Below, one piece after another: positions 16,628 through 23,475 of a stretch of 47,801 nucleotides of DNA (position 1 is the first letter of the stretch; each line of letters begins with the position of its first letter). A model generated the notes under the pieces. That model did not search any database and was not told the origin of the DNA. It saw only the letters and a list, made by a program, of their open reading frames with translations. Origin of the DNA: CAZCBX01 sp964497185 (GTDB lineage Bacteria > Bdellovibrionota_G > JALEGL01 > JAGRMV01). The position numbers were made by a program, and so were the translations under genes. The DNA is taken from positions 1-47,801 of the forward strand of contig CAZCBX010000015.1 of the NCBI GenBank assembly GCA_964497185.1, given 5' to 3'.

Positions 16628-17818
16628 ATGAAACATATCAACAAATTCTGGGCGATCAATGCTTTTCTTGCATGGATTCTTCTTTTCACACCATCAGCCC
16701 AAGCACAATTGGGCAACGCCAGTGCAGGATACAAAGATGGGTTTTTTCTACAAACCCAAAACGGCGACTTTTTATTAAAGATGGGTTCCCGTTTAAATTT
16801 TCTATATGGCTATGGCTCCCTTGAACAGCAAGACAACGTGGCCAGTTTTGATATTCAGCACGCCAAATTATACATGGGGGGTCACGCCTTTAACAAACGG
16901 GTGTCGTTTTACCTTCAATCGGAGTTTGCCCAACACTCACGTCGGACCAACTTCGCCATGGAGCACACCAATGAAGCCTTTGCCTTGGAAGACTATTATA
17001 TTCAAAGCAAATTTGGCACTTTGGCCTTGCAGGCAGGTCAGTACAAAGTGCCCTTTGCCAAACAATGGATGATCTATTCAGGCAATTTGCAGTTTATTCA
17101 ACGCTCACTGGCCACCAATGCATTTCAATTTGGCCGCGACCGTGGCGTGGCTTTGTTTGGTCAAAAGTCCTATTTTGCATACACCATGGGGGTATTTAAC
17201 GGGGCGTCAGTGATGACCATTCCCAATGTGCTTCGCAGACCCACCTCTCAAAATCAATCCAACGACCTGCAAAACTCAGGCATGATGTATGTTGCACGAT
17301 TAACCGTATTCCCTCAGCGGCAAGCTGGCTATGAAGAGTCGGATATCCGTCACAATGAAGCCTCCCGCATTGAATGGGGCAGCACATTTGCCTTCGACCA
17401 CAATCGTGATTATGACACCGATGGTGATTTTGATGCCGATGAATTTGGCGTAGAAACCTACAGCGTTGGTCTGGATGCCACCTACAAACGGCGCGGCCTT
17501 TCCTTACAAGCAGAAGCGTTTTGGCGCGAGCATGATTTTGAAAATCAAGCTGGCATTACGTCGATGGGAGCCTATGCCCAAGCAGGGTATTTTTTGCGAC
17601 CCCGAAGTTGGGAAGTCGCATTTCGGTACTCCATTTTAGAGCCCAACCGAGACCAAAGCGAGGATTTATCGCAGGAATTTTCAGTGGTCAATAGTCTCTA
17701 TTTATCCGGCAACCACCGTTATAAAATGATGTTTCAATATTCCTATTTTCATCATCAAACCCCGGTGGTCGATGGGCAGGATCATTGGTTGCAATGGATG
17801 TTGCAGTTTACAATTTAG
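16628..17818 (+). CDS. Porin of the phosphate-selective porin O/P family
   Basis: A 396-residue outer-membrane protein. Residues 1-26 are a signal peptide ending PSAQA. The mature protein begins with GYKDGFFLQTQNGDFLLKMGSRLNFLYGY, typical of the OprP/OprO family start, and continues as amphipathic beta strands rich in aromatic residues (FDIQHAKLYMGGHAF, VSFYLQSEF, LALQAGQYKVPFAKQW, FGRDRGVALFG). It ends WLQWMLQFTI, an aromatic-rich C-terminal strand suited to BAM recognition. A diffusion channel for anions or phosphate is inferred from the family; specificity cannot be read. No good Shine-Dalgarno lies before the ATG. Confidence 0.88.
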   Translation: MKHINKFWAINAFLAWILLFTPSAQAQLGNASAGYKDGFFLQTQNGDFLLKMGSRLNFLYGYGSLEQQDNVASFDIQHAKLYMGGHAFNKRVSFYLQSEFAQHSRRTNFAMEHTNEAFALEDYYIQSKFGTLALQAGQYKVPFAKQWMIYSGNLQFIQRSLATNAFQFGRDRGVALFGQKSYFAYTMGVFNGASVMTIPNVLRRPTSQNQSNDLQNSGMMYVARLTVFPQRQAGYEESDIRHNEASRIEWGSTFAFDHNRDYDTDGDFDADEFGVETYSVGLDATYKRRGLSLQAEAFWREHDFENQAGITSMGAYAQAGYFLRPRSWEVAFRYSILEPNRDQSEDLSQEFSVVNSLYLSGNHRYKMMFQYSYFHHQTPVVDGQDHWLQWMLQFTI

Positions 17819-17870
17819 TTTTTTGTTGTCTGTTATTTCGTTTTTGAAATGTAGATGGGTGGCCAGATGC

Positions 17871-17952
17871 ACACCCTTGGCGTTTGTTCTCTCATAAGGG
17901 GTATTGCCTTGGGTGGGATTTGATTGGAAAGTTTGAGGAATCTGATATTCCA
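17871..17952. repeat. Possible decayed composite palindromic element
   Basis: The gap between the porin and SDR genes contains CCTTGGCGTTTGT (right half of the core palindrome of the repeat family), then about 35 nt later GATTGGAAAG (compare GATTGTCGAAAG at 27.6 kb). A small hairpin GGAAT-CTGAT-ATTCC follows at about 17938-17952. The left half of the core is not recognisable. This may be a remnant or chance. Confidence 0.25.
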
Positions 17953-17958
17953 CAAGGT

Positions 17959-18702
17959 ATGTTAGAAAATCAAACCATTGGAATCACAGGCGCGGCACAA
18001 GGGTTGGGATTGGCCATGGCCCGCTTTTTTTCCACCCAGGGCGCAAAAGTTATATTGACGGACGTTCAAGAAGAAGCACTTGCCCAGGCAGTGGCTTCGA
18101 TCAATGATGCCAACCCTGCCCATTTGGCCGAAAGTCATCGACTGGATGTATCCAATCCTGACAACGTAAAAGCTTTTGCACAGACCATTGAGCAAAAGTC
18201 ATGGTCCATAACCGGTTGGGTGAACAATGCGGGCATTCTTCGGGATGCCAGTTTGTTGAAACTGGAAGCCGATGCGTTTGATCAAGTGATGGACATTCAC
18301 GCCAAGGGCACGTTTTTATGCACCCAGATGATGGGTCGGCACATGAAAGATCATGGCCAAGGCGGCAGCGTGGTCAACTTATCCTCCGTGGCCTACAAAG
18401 GCAATTTTGGCCAGACCAATTACAGCGGCGCCAAAGCGGCCATTGTCGGCATGACCCGAACATGGGCGCTGGAATTGTCTCGGTATCAAATTCGGGTCAA
18501 CGCCATTGCACCTGGGTTGATTCAAACGGCCATGACCGACAGCATTCCTGAAGACGTGCGCGAACAAATGGTGGATAAAATCCCTTTAAAGCGCATGGGA
18601 CAACCCGAAGAAATTGCCAATTTGGTCGCTTTTCTGATATCCAAGAAGGCGTCGTACATACAGGGACAAACGATTCATATTAACGGCGGTTTTTACATTT
18701 AA
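17959..18702 (+). CDS. SDR-family oxidoreductase (3-oxoacyl-ACP reductase FabG-like)
   Basis: A 247-residue classical short-chain dehydrogenase. The NAD(P)-binding TGAAQGLG is at the N terminus, NNAG in the middle, the catalytic Ser in VVNLSSVAYKG, and Tyr/Lys in YSGAKAA. The C terminus QGQTIHINGGF is typical of FabG/PhaB acyl reductases. The frame opens at 17884, but AAGGT just before the ATG at 17959 and the family N terminus (MLENQTIGITG) set the start. It is followed by ahcY after 32 bp. A substrate cannot be read; a lone FabG-like gene away from the fatty-acid cluster may act on other 3-oxoacyl thioesters. Confidence 0.85.
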   Translation: MLENQTIGITGAAQGLGLAMARFFSTQGAKVILTDVQEEALAQAVASINDANPAHLAESHRLDVSNPDNVKAFAQTIEQKSWSITGWVNNAGILRDASLLKLEADAFDQVMDIHAKGTFLCTQMMGRHMKDHGQGGSVVNLSSVAYKGNFGQTNYSGAKAAIVGMTRTWALELSRYQIRVNAIAPGLIQTAMTDSIPEDVREQMVDKIPLKRMGQPEEIANLVAFLISKKASYIQGQTIHINGGFYI

Positions 18703-18734
18703 ATGGCCGCATACAAAACCACAAGGAACACACC

Positions 18735-19997
18735 ATGAGCCAACAACCCCATAAAGTCAAAGATATCAGCCTCGCCGATGAAGGCCGTCAGCGAATTCAA
18801 TGGGCCGAAAGCCGCATGCCTGTTTTGGCCGAGCTTCGTAAAAAATATTCTTCCACCCAACCCTTCAAAGGCGCCAAAATCGCAGGCTGCTTGCACGTCA
18901 CCAAAGAAACTGGCGTGCTGATTGAGACGCTTCGTGATTGTGGTGCGGAAGTGTATTGGTCTGGCTGCAACCCTTTGTCTACCAACGATGCCGTAGCTGC
19001 GGCCCTGGCCGCCAATGGCACCCAAATTTACGCATGGCATGGACAAAACACCGAAGAGTTTTATGAGTGCATTGATGCCACCGTTCAAGCAGGACCCAAT
19101 CTTACATTGGACGATGGTGCAGATTTAATTTTTACCGTACACAACAAATACAAAGATCAAGCCAAAGATATCATTGGCGGTACGGAAGAAACCACCACGG
19201 GTGTTCACCGTTTGCGCGCCATGGCCAATGATGGCAAGCTTTTGTATCCGGTTTACGCGGTCAATGATTCTGCCACCAAATGGGACTTTGACAATGTCTA
19301 TGGTACGGGGCAATCCACCTTGGACGGCATTTTGCGTGCAACCAGTGTCCTGCTTGCAGGCAAATACTTTGTGGTGGCTGGCTATGGTCACTGCGGACGG
19401 GGCGTTGCTTTGCGCGCCAAAGGCATGGGTGCCAAAACCATTATCACAGAAATTGATCCAGTCGCCGCATTGCGCGCCACATTGGAAGGTCATGAAGTGA
19501 TGACCATGGACGAAGCCGCCAAAGTGGGCGATGTATTTGTGACCGCCACCGGCATGAAAGACGTGATTGTGGACCGCCATTTTGAAAGCATGAAGGATGG
19601 CGCTGTGGTTTCCAATACAGGGCATTATGACTGTGAGCTTAACCTCCAGCAACTCGATGCCATTGCCGAAAGCAAGCGAACCATTCGACCCGAAAACGAA
19701 GAGTATCGCATGAAGGACGGTCGAAAATTGTACATCTTGGCACAAGGGCGCTTGGTCAACCTTGCTGCTGCTGAAGGGCACCCTTCTGAGGTCATGGATA
19801 TGTCTTTTGCCAACCAGTTTTTGGCGTTAAAAGACTTGTTTGAAAATGGCAAAAACTTAGACAATCAAGTCTACACCCTACCCGAAGAAACGGATCGTGA
19901 AATTGCGTTAATCAAGCTGCAATCCATGGGCCATGATGTAGACGTATTGACCCCTGAACAAATCACCTATGCCACAGATTACTCAGCTGGTACTTAA
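18735..19997 (+). CDS. ahcY: Adenosylhomocysteinase (SAH hydrolase)
   Basis: A 420-residue NAD-dependent enzyme splitting S-adenosylhomocysteine to adenosine and homocysteine, removing the inhibitor made by methyltransferases. Seen: ETTTGVHRL, the Lys/Asp active-site segment NDSATKWDFDN, YGTGQSTLDG, and the NAD-binding GYGHCGRG. It lacks the roughly 40-residue insertion of some bacterial forms. The C terminus (YATDYSAGT) does not show the usual KxxxYRY ending. AAGGAACACACC precedes the ATG. With metK at 30 kb and cystathionine beta-synthase/gamma-lyase at 42-44 kb it links SAM use to cysteine synthesis. Confidence 0.96.
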   Translation: MSQQPHKVKDISLADEGRQRIQWAESRMPVLAELRKKYSSTQPFKGAKIAGCLHVTKETGVLIETLRDCGAEVYWSGCNPLSTNDAVAAALAANGTQIYAWHGQNTEEFYECIDATVQAGPNLTLDDGADLIFTVHNKYKDQAKDIIGGTEETTTGVHRLRAMANDGKLLYPVYAVNDSATKWDFDNVYGTGQSTLDGILRATSVLLAGKYFVVAGYGHCGRGVALRAKGMGAKTIITEIDPVAALRATLEGHEVMTMDEAAKVGDVFVTATGMKDVIVDRHFESMKDGAVVSNTGHYDCELNLQQLDAIAESKRTIRPENEEYRMKDGRKLYILAQGRLVNLAAAEGHPSEVMDMSFANQFLALKDLFENGKNLDNQVYTLPEETDREIALIKLQSMGHDVDVLTPEQITYATDYSAGT

Positions 19998-20085
19998 TTC
20001 GAGAACCAGCCATGAATCACGCAATGCCCGTGCTTAGCAAGAGCGCCATTGCCAGATCAAAAGCTGATAGGAAAAGAGAACATCA

Positions 20086-20655
20086 ATGATTGGAAGCAAA
20101 CAACTCAAAGCAGGCATGATCATTCGTTATCAGGATGATCTATGGAAAGTCATGGAAGCCGTTCATACCTCGCCCGGCAAAGGCGCTGCGTTTGTGCAGG
20201 TCAAACTGCGAAATGTCATCAAAGGCAATCAAACCCAGCACAAGTATCGTTCGGGTGAAAACATTGAACGGATTATTTTGGACACCAAAGAAGTGGAATA
20301 CCTCTACAGCGATGGCCAACTGCTTCATTTTATGGACACCTCAACCTATGAACAGTTTTCTGTTGATCAAGCCATGTTGGAAGACAAATTGGGCTACCTT
20401 ACGCCCAATTTGCAGCTCATGGTAGAAATGCATGAAGGTCAAGTGTTGGATGTGCAGCTACCCAAAGTGGTCAAACTCAAAGTCACCGAATGTGAGCCGT
20501 ATATCAAAACAGCCACGGCCACCAATAGTTTTAAGACAGCACAAACTGAAACCGGTGCAAGCATTCAAATTCCTGGATTTATTGAAGTGGGCGAGTGGGT
20601 CGAAGTCGACCCTGAAACGGGCAAATACATGGCTCGGGCCAAAGAAGAAGGCTAA
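20086..20655 (+). CDS. efp: Elongation factor P
   Basis: A 189-residue three-domain EF-P that relieves ribosome stalling at polyproline. The loop that reaches the peptidyl-transferase centre reads TSPGKGAAF, with Lys at the tip, so modification of the EpmA lysylation or similar type would fit rather than Arg rhamnosylation; no modification enzyme is in the window. The OB domains are intact (YLTPNLQLMVEMHEG, GASIQIPGFIEVGEW). AAGAGAACATCA precedes the ATG. folB follows after 2 bp. The 88-bp gap upstream shows nothing clear. Confidence 0.96.
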   Translation: MIGSKQLKAGMIIRYQDDLWKVMEAVHTSPGKGAAFVQVKLRNVIKGNQTQHKYRSGENIERIILDTKEVEYLYSDGQLLHFMDTSTYEQFSVDQAMLEDKLGYLTPNLQLMVEMHEGQVLDVQLPKVVKLKVTECEPYIKTATATNSFKTAQTETGASIQIPGFIEVGEWVEVDPETGKYMARAKEEG

Positions 20656-20657
20656 GT

Positions 20658-21014
20658 ATGGCTTTTGTTGAAGTTCGGGATCTTCTCGTGCAATCCCATA
20701 TTGGATGCAGTGAAGATGAGCAAAAACAGGTGCAAAATCTTCATTTGCACATCAAAGCCCATTTTGATCCGCGTGCGTGTTACAAGTCAGATCAGCTGGC
20801 CGATACGGTGGATTACATGGCTCTTTCTCAACACGCTCAAGCGCAAGCCATTGAAAAACCTCGCTTTTTGCTAGAGACACTGGCCTCAGACATTGCGCAG
20901 GCATGTTTGAAGGGGGATGCGCGTATTCACCAAGTGGACATTCATATCGAAAAATTTTCCACGGCTCAAAAAGCGCGCCATGTGGGTTTTGCAGATACTT
21001 TTCAACGCAAATAA
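20658..21014 (+). CDS. folB: Dihydroneopterin aldolase
   Basis: A 118-residue FolB-like protein that would cleave 7,8-dihydroneopterin to the hydroxymethylpterin in folate synthesis. The pattern VEVRDLLVQSHIGCSEDEQKQ...HLHIKAHFD at the N terminus, DTVDYMALSQ in the middle and RFLLETLASDIAQ followed by VDIHIEKF near the end matches the family (Tyr in the DYxxL motif, Glu in the LETLA helix). AAGAAGG precedes the ATG and efp ends 2 bp upstream, so the two are co-transcribed. Confidence 0.88.
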   Translation: MAFVEVRDLLVQSHIGCSEDEQKQVQNLHLHIKAHFDPRACYKSDQLADTVDYMALSQHAQAQAIEKPRFLLETLASDIAQACLKGDARIHQVDIHIEKFSTAQKARHVGFADTFQRK

Positions 21015-21027
21015 TTTTTTGTATAAT
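20999..21027 (+). promoter_or_regulatory. Sigma70-type promoter for the Cys-rich protein gene
   Basis: TTTTCA (20999-21004), 17-bp spacer, and a perfect TATAAT (21022-21027). The predicted start point falls on or next to the ATG at 21034, implying a leaderless mRNA. It lies across the folB stop codon. Confidence 0.55.
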
Positions 21028-21033
21028 AGGACC

Positions 21034-21432
21034 ATGAAAACGATCATTTTTACCTTGGCCATCGCGCTATTGGCCCCTCTGTCCACTTTGGCTCAAACCG
21101 ATGTATGCTGTGTGATGTCTTCAGAGTCCGGCAACAAGGTCAGCACCACCGCTTCCTACATGACCCCTGGGCAATGCAAACCCGGTGAACAAACAAGTGG
21201 AAAACGTATGTGTGCCATGTACAAAGGCGACGAAGACACGTTTTGCTCCACCCGCAGCGACGACAACAAAAAACTACGATGCAACAAGTGCGGTTACGTA
21301 TGGATTGACGGGCAATGCTACGTGGAAGACCCTGTTGAGCTGGCCAAAAAAGATTTAGAAAAAAAAGAAAAAGAAAAAGAAAACGGCTCGGAAGAAAAAA
21401 AGCAGTACCCCGCCGTGGTTCCAGCTGAATAA
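21034..21432 (+). CDS. Secreted cysteine-rich protein of unknown function
   Basis: A 132-residue protein. Residues 1-21 are a signal peptide (MKTIIFTLAIALLAPLSTLAQ). The mature part has eight cysteines: VCC, GQC, RMC, TFC, and LRCNKCGYVW...GQC, the last group like a zinc ribbon or rubredoxin-type knuckle. The C-terminal third is a low-complexity Lys/Glu run (KKDLEKKEKEKENGSEEKK) and ends VVPAE. In the periplasm the cysteines may form disulfides or bind metal. No family is recognised. The frame is open from 20917, but the signal peptide and the promoter directly upstream set this start. Confidence 0.75.
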   Translation: MKTIIFTLAIALLAPLSTLAQTDVCCVMSSESGNKVSTTASYMTPGQCKPGEQTSGKRMCAMYKGDEDTFCSTRSDDNKKLRCNKCGYVWIDGQCYVEDPVELAKKDLEKKEKEKENGSEEKKQYPAVVPAE

Positions 21433-21547
21433 AACCCTTTACACTTGGATTTAAAAAATCAAGATAGATCTATCGACCCCGCAAATTCGGTGTCGTCCAG
21501 ACATTGCATGCGTATATGGTAGGCGAGCGTGAATAATTCTTGAAAAT

Positions 21548-21921
21548 AAGCTGGTCTATAAGCCGAGTTCTGTTCAGATCCGAAGATCCTTGATGATCAT
21601 TTATCTGGGACGTTTGTTACCAAACGCCTCAAGCAGTCTACCCGGAAACAAGCATGGGCAGCTCGAACGTTTCCCTATTTGACCTTGCACCCAGCGGGGT
21701 TTACCCTATGGTCTGTCACCAGACGCACGTGTGAGCTCTTACCTCACAGTTTCACCCTTACCGACCTTTAAGAACTTGTCTACAAAGGTTTTGGCGGTTT
21801 GCTTTCTGTTGCACTTTCCGTACGCTTTCACGTCCTGGCCGTTAGCCAGCGCTGTGCCCATCGGTGCTCGGACTTTCCTCCAACAGACAATAAAGCCTGT
21901 CCGCGATCATCCGACCAACTT
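21548..21921 (-). ncRNA. rnpB: RNase P RNA, bacterial type A
   Basis: About 374 nt on the minus strand. The 5' part carries the universal GGAGGAAAGTCCGAGC segment (plus-strand complement at about 21865-21880), and the 3' part AACAGAACTCGGCTTATAG. The ends pair as helix P1: AAGTTGGTC (complement of 21913-21921) with GACCAGCTT (complement of 21548-21556). It is the catalytic RNA that removes tRNA 5' leaders. It follows the RNase HI gene on the same strand, about 66 bp away. The 115 bp beyond its 3' end hold a 12-bp palindrome GATAGATCTATC (21463-21474) followed, in its direction, by a T6 run that may end it. Confidence 0.95.
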
Positions 21922-21987
21922 ATTTTCAAAGAATAGCTCAGTGCATATCACACTCTGGCTAAAAAAACCAAGCTACTTCAATTGCAA

Positions 21988-22380
21988 TTAAGCGTCCAGG
22001 GCTTGGTTGGCCAGTGCATCTGCACGCTGATTTAGCTCGCGACGAACATGGTCCATGGCAAACGAGTCAAATTGCGCAATCAAGATTTTGGCTTTTTCAA
22101 ACAAGGGTTTAAGTCCGGGATGCTTCACCTTGTATTGACCATTGATTTGACGCACCATCAACTGAGAGTCGGCGTACACCGTAAGGTTTTTAATTTTTTG
22201 AGACGCTGCCATTTCCAAACCCAATATCAAAGACATGTACTCGGCATAATTGTTGGTTTGCACGCCCAATGGCTTGGATACCACGCCCACTTCTTTTTCA
22301 CCTGCGTAGAGCACGGCACCAGCCGAAGCTGGGCCAGGGTTACCCCTGCATGCACCATCTACAAATAAAACATGTTTCAT
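21988..22380 (-). CDS. Ribonuclease HI-type protein
   Basis: A 130-residue RNase H fold protein. It starts FVDGACRGNPGPASAG, with the first catalytic Asp in the family signature. NYAEYMSLILGLEMA gives the Glu, VYADSQLMVRQI the second Asp, and the end ELNQRADALANQALDA the last Asp, so the four acidic metal ligands are present. It should cut the RNA strand of RNA-DNA hybrids. It is shorter than E. coli RnhA and closer to the RNase HI-like group of Gram-positives and deltas. It is 15 bp behind the zinc-ribbon gene and upstream of rnpB. Confidence 0.9.
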   Translation of the reverse strand: MKHVLFVDGACRGNPGPASAGAVLYAGEKEVGVVSKPLGVQTNNYAEYMSLILGLEMAASQKIKNLTVYADSQLMVRQINGQYKVKHPGLKPLFEKAKILIAQFDSFAMDHVRRELNQRADALANQALDA

Positions 22381-22395
22381 TGGGTCGATAAAACG

Positions 22396-23121
22396 CTATG
22401 CTTCTTGTGCAACATCTTCCTGCCAAAAGATCAAACGTTGGCAGTTGGGACATCTTTCGACTTTGTTGGGACTTTGCATCATCAGGTTGGCCATTTGTGG
22501 TGGAATGTTCATAAAACACCCCTGACACGCGCCATCAATAACCGGAACGATGGCATCTTGATATTTGCGATCGCGAATCATGCGATACTGGCTCAAAAGT
22601 CTGGTATCACAGGCCTTTTCAAGATCTTTGACGGTGGACTCTTTGGTTTCCAGCTGTCCATCAAATTCACCCATTTTGCTGGTCACTTCTTCTTTCACCG
22701 CATTTAACTTTTCAAGCGACTGATCATAGCTGGTTTGAATCAATTCCAATTCTTTTTTGGCACGTTCAATGTCTTCGGTTTTTTGTAAAATTTGTGTTTC
22801 AAGATCTCCATTGCTTTTTTCAGTGGAATCAATTTCTTTTTTTAGTGCTTGAAACTCATAAGGCTTGGTGATTTCTTTGAGTTTTTTTCGACTTTTGTGA
22901 AGTCGCTGCTCCTCCAGCTCTAAAGTTTTTTCTAAGTCAGCATGTTCCGCTGTGAGGGCTGCAATTCTGGTTTGCATTTCATTGAGTTTGGTTTCTTTGG
23001 CGTCAAAATCTTTTTGCGCTTTTTCTAACTGATCTGGAAACACTTGTGCATCCGTTCGAATGATATCAATTTCTTCCTCAATGGTTTGCAATGCCAAAAT
23101 GTTTTCAATTTGTTTATCCAT
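22396..23121 (-). CDS. Coiled-coil protein with C4-type zinc ribbon
   Basis: A 241-residue protein. Residues about 10-170 are an almost unbroken coiled coil (long Glu/Lys/Leu heptads). The C terminus has two CxxC knuckles, DGACQGCFMNIPPQ and VERCPNCQRLIFW, forming a zinc ribbon as in the family often labelled 'C4-type zinc ribbon domain protein'. Its role is not firmly known in this group; related proteins act in nucleic-acid transactions. The frame extends upstream into the tRNA, so ATG at 23121 is the start. The order zinc-ribbon, RNase HI, rnpB suggests RNA-related work. Confidence 0.85.
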   Translation of the reverse strand: MDKQIENILALQTIEEEIDIIRTDAQVFPDQLEKAQKDFDAKETKLNEMQTRIAALTAEHADLEKTLELEEQRLHKSRKKLKEITKPYEFQALKKEIDSTEKSNGDLETQILQKTEDIERAKKELELIQTSYDQSLEKLNAVKEEVTSKMGEFDGQLETKESTVKDLEKACDTRLLSQYRMIRDRKYQDAIVPVIDGACQGCFMNIPPQMANLMMQSPNKVERCPNCQRLIFWQEDVAQEA

Positions 23122-23157
23122 GGGTAGTACAAAATCCCTTCTCAAAGTGGATTTGCG

Positions 23158-23234
23158 TGGTGGGCCCACCAGGACTTGAACCTGGGACCTGCCGGTTATG
23201 AGCCGGATGCTCTAACCAACTGAGCTATAGGCCC
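23158..23234 (-). tRNA. tRNA with CAU anticodon (elongator Met or Ile2)
   Basis: A 77-nt cloverleaf with encoded CCA on the minus strand: acceptor GGGCCTA/TGGGCCC, D arm GCTC-AGTTGGTTA-GAGC, anticodon loop CTCATAA (anticodon CAT), T arm CCAGG-TTCAAGT-CCTGG. The anticodon stem has a T-C mismatch at its top pair. It is not the initiator type. The GGGCC acceptor start is shared with many tRNA-Ile genes, so lysidine-modified Ile2 is at least as likely as elongator Met. It lies 36 bp upstream of the zinc-ribbon gene. Confidence 0.95.
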
Positions 23235-23422
23235 CCGCATCACACACTTTATCTCGTATGTTTTGCTTATGCGCTATGACGCATAAGACCTTACCTTTTA
23301 TCATGGCTGCCAACGATTACAAGCCATTAGGCACGGCACGTTAAAAAAAATAAACCTGTTCTGTAATGGGTTACAAAAAAAATGCACAAAAGATCAAAAT
23401 TGAACCTTAAGCAAGGTGGGCC
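23235..23422. other. Non-coding gap between tRNA and rpoD
   Basis: No ORF is supported in this stretch. It holds an 8-bp inverted repeat CTTATGCG-CTATGA-CGCATAAG near 23262-23283, upstream of the tRNA on its strand, which could be part of the tRNA promoter region. Confidence 0.4.
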
Positions 23423-23447
23423 ATGCGCCAAGCGCATTTTTTATTTT
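23423..23447 (+). terminator. Plus-strand intrinsic terminator with no matching gene
   Basis: ATGCGC-CAA-GCGCAT followed by TTTTTATTTT has the form of a rho-independent terminator reading in the plus direction. No annotated plus-strand gene precedes it within 2 kb. A second hairpin TTGGCA-AAGC-TGCCAA (23446-23461) overlaps its end and sits just past the rpoD stop. Confidence 0.4.
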
Positions 23448-23475
23448 GGCAAAGCTGCCAACCCTTGAGAATCGT

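Noticed and set aside
21600..21640. CGTTTG-TTAC-CAAACG resembling the core palindrome
   Set aside because: It is a helix of RNase P RNA and the half-sites are in the opposite order to the repeat core.
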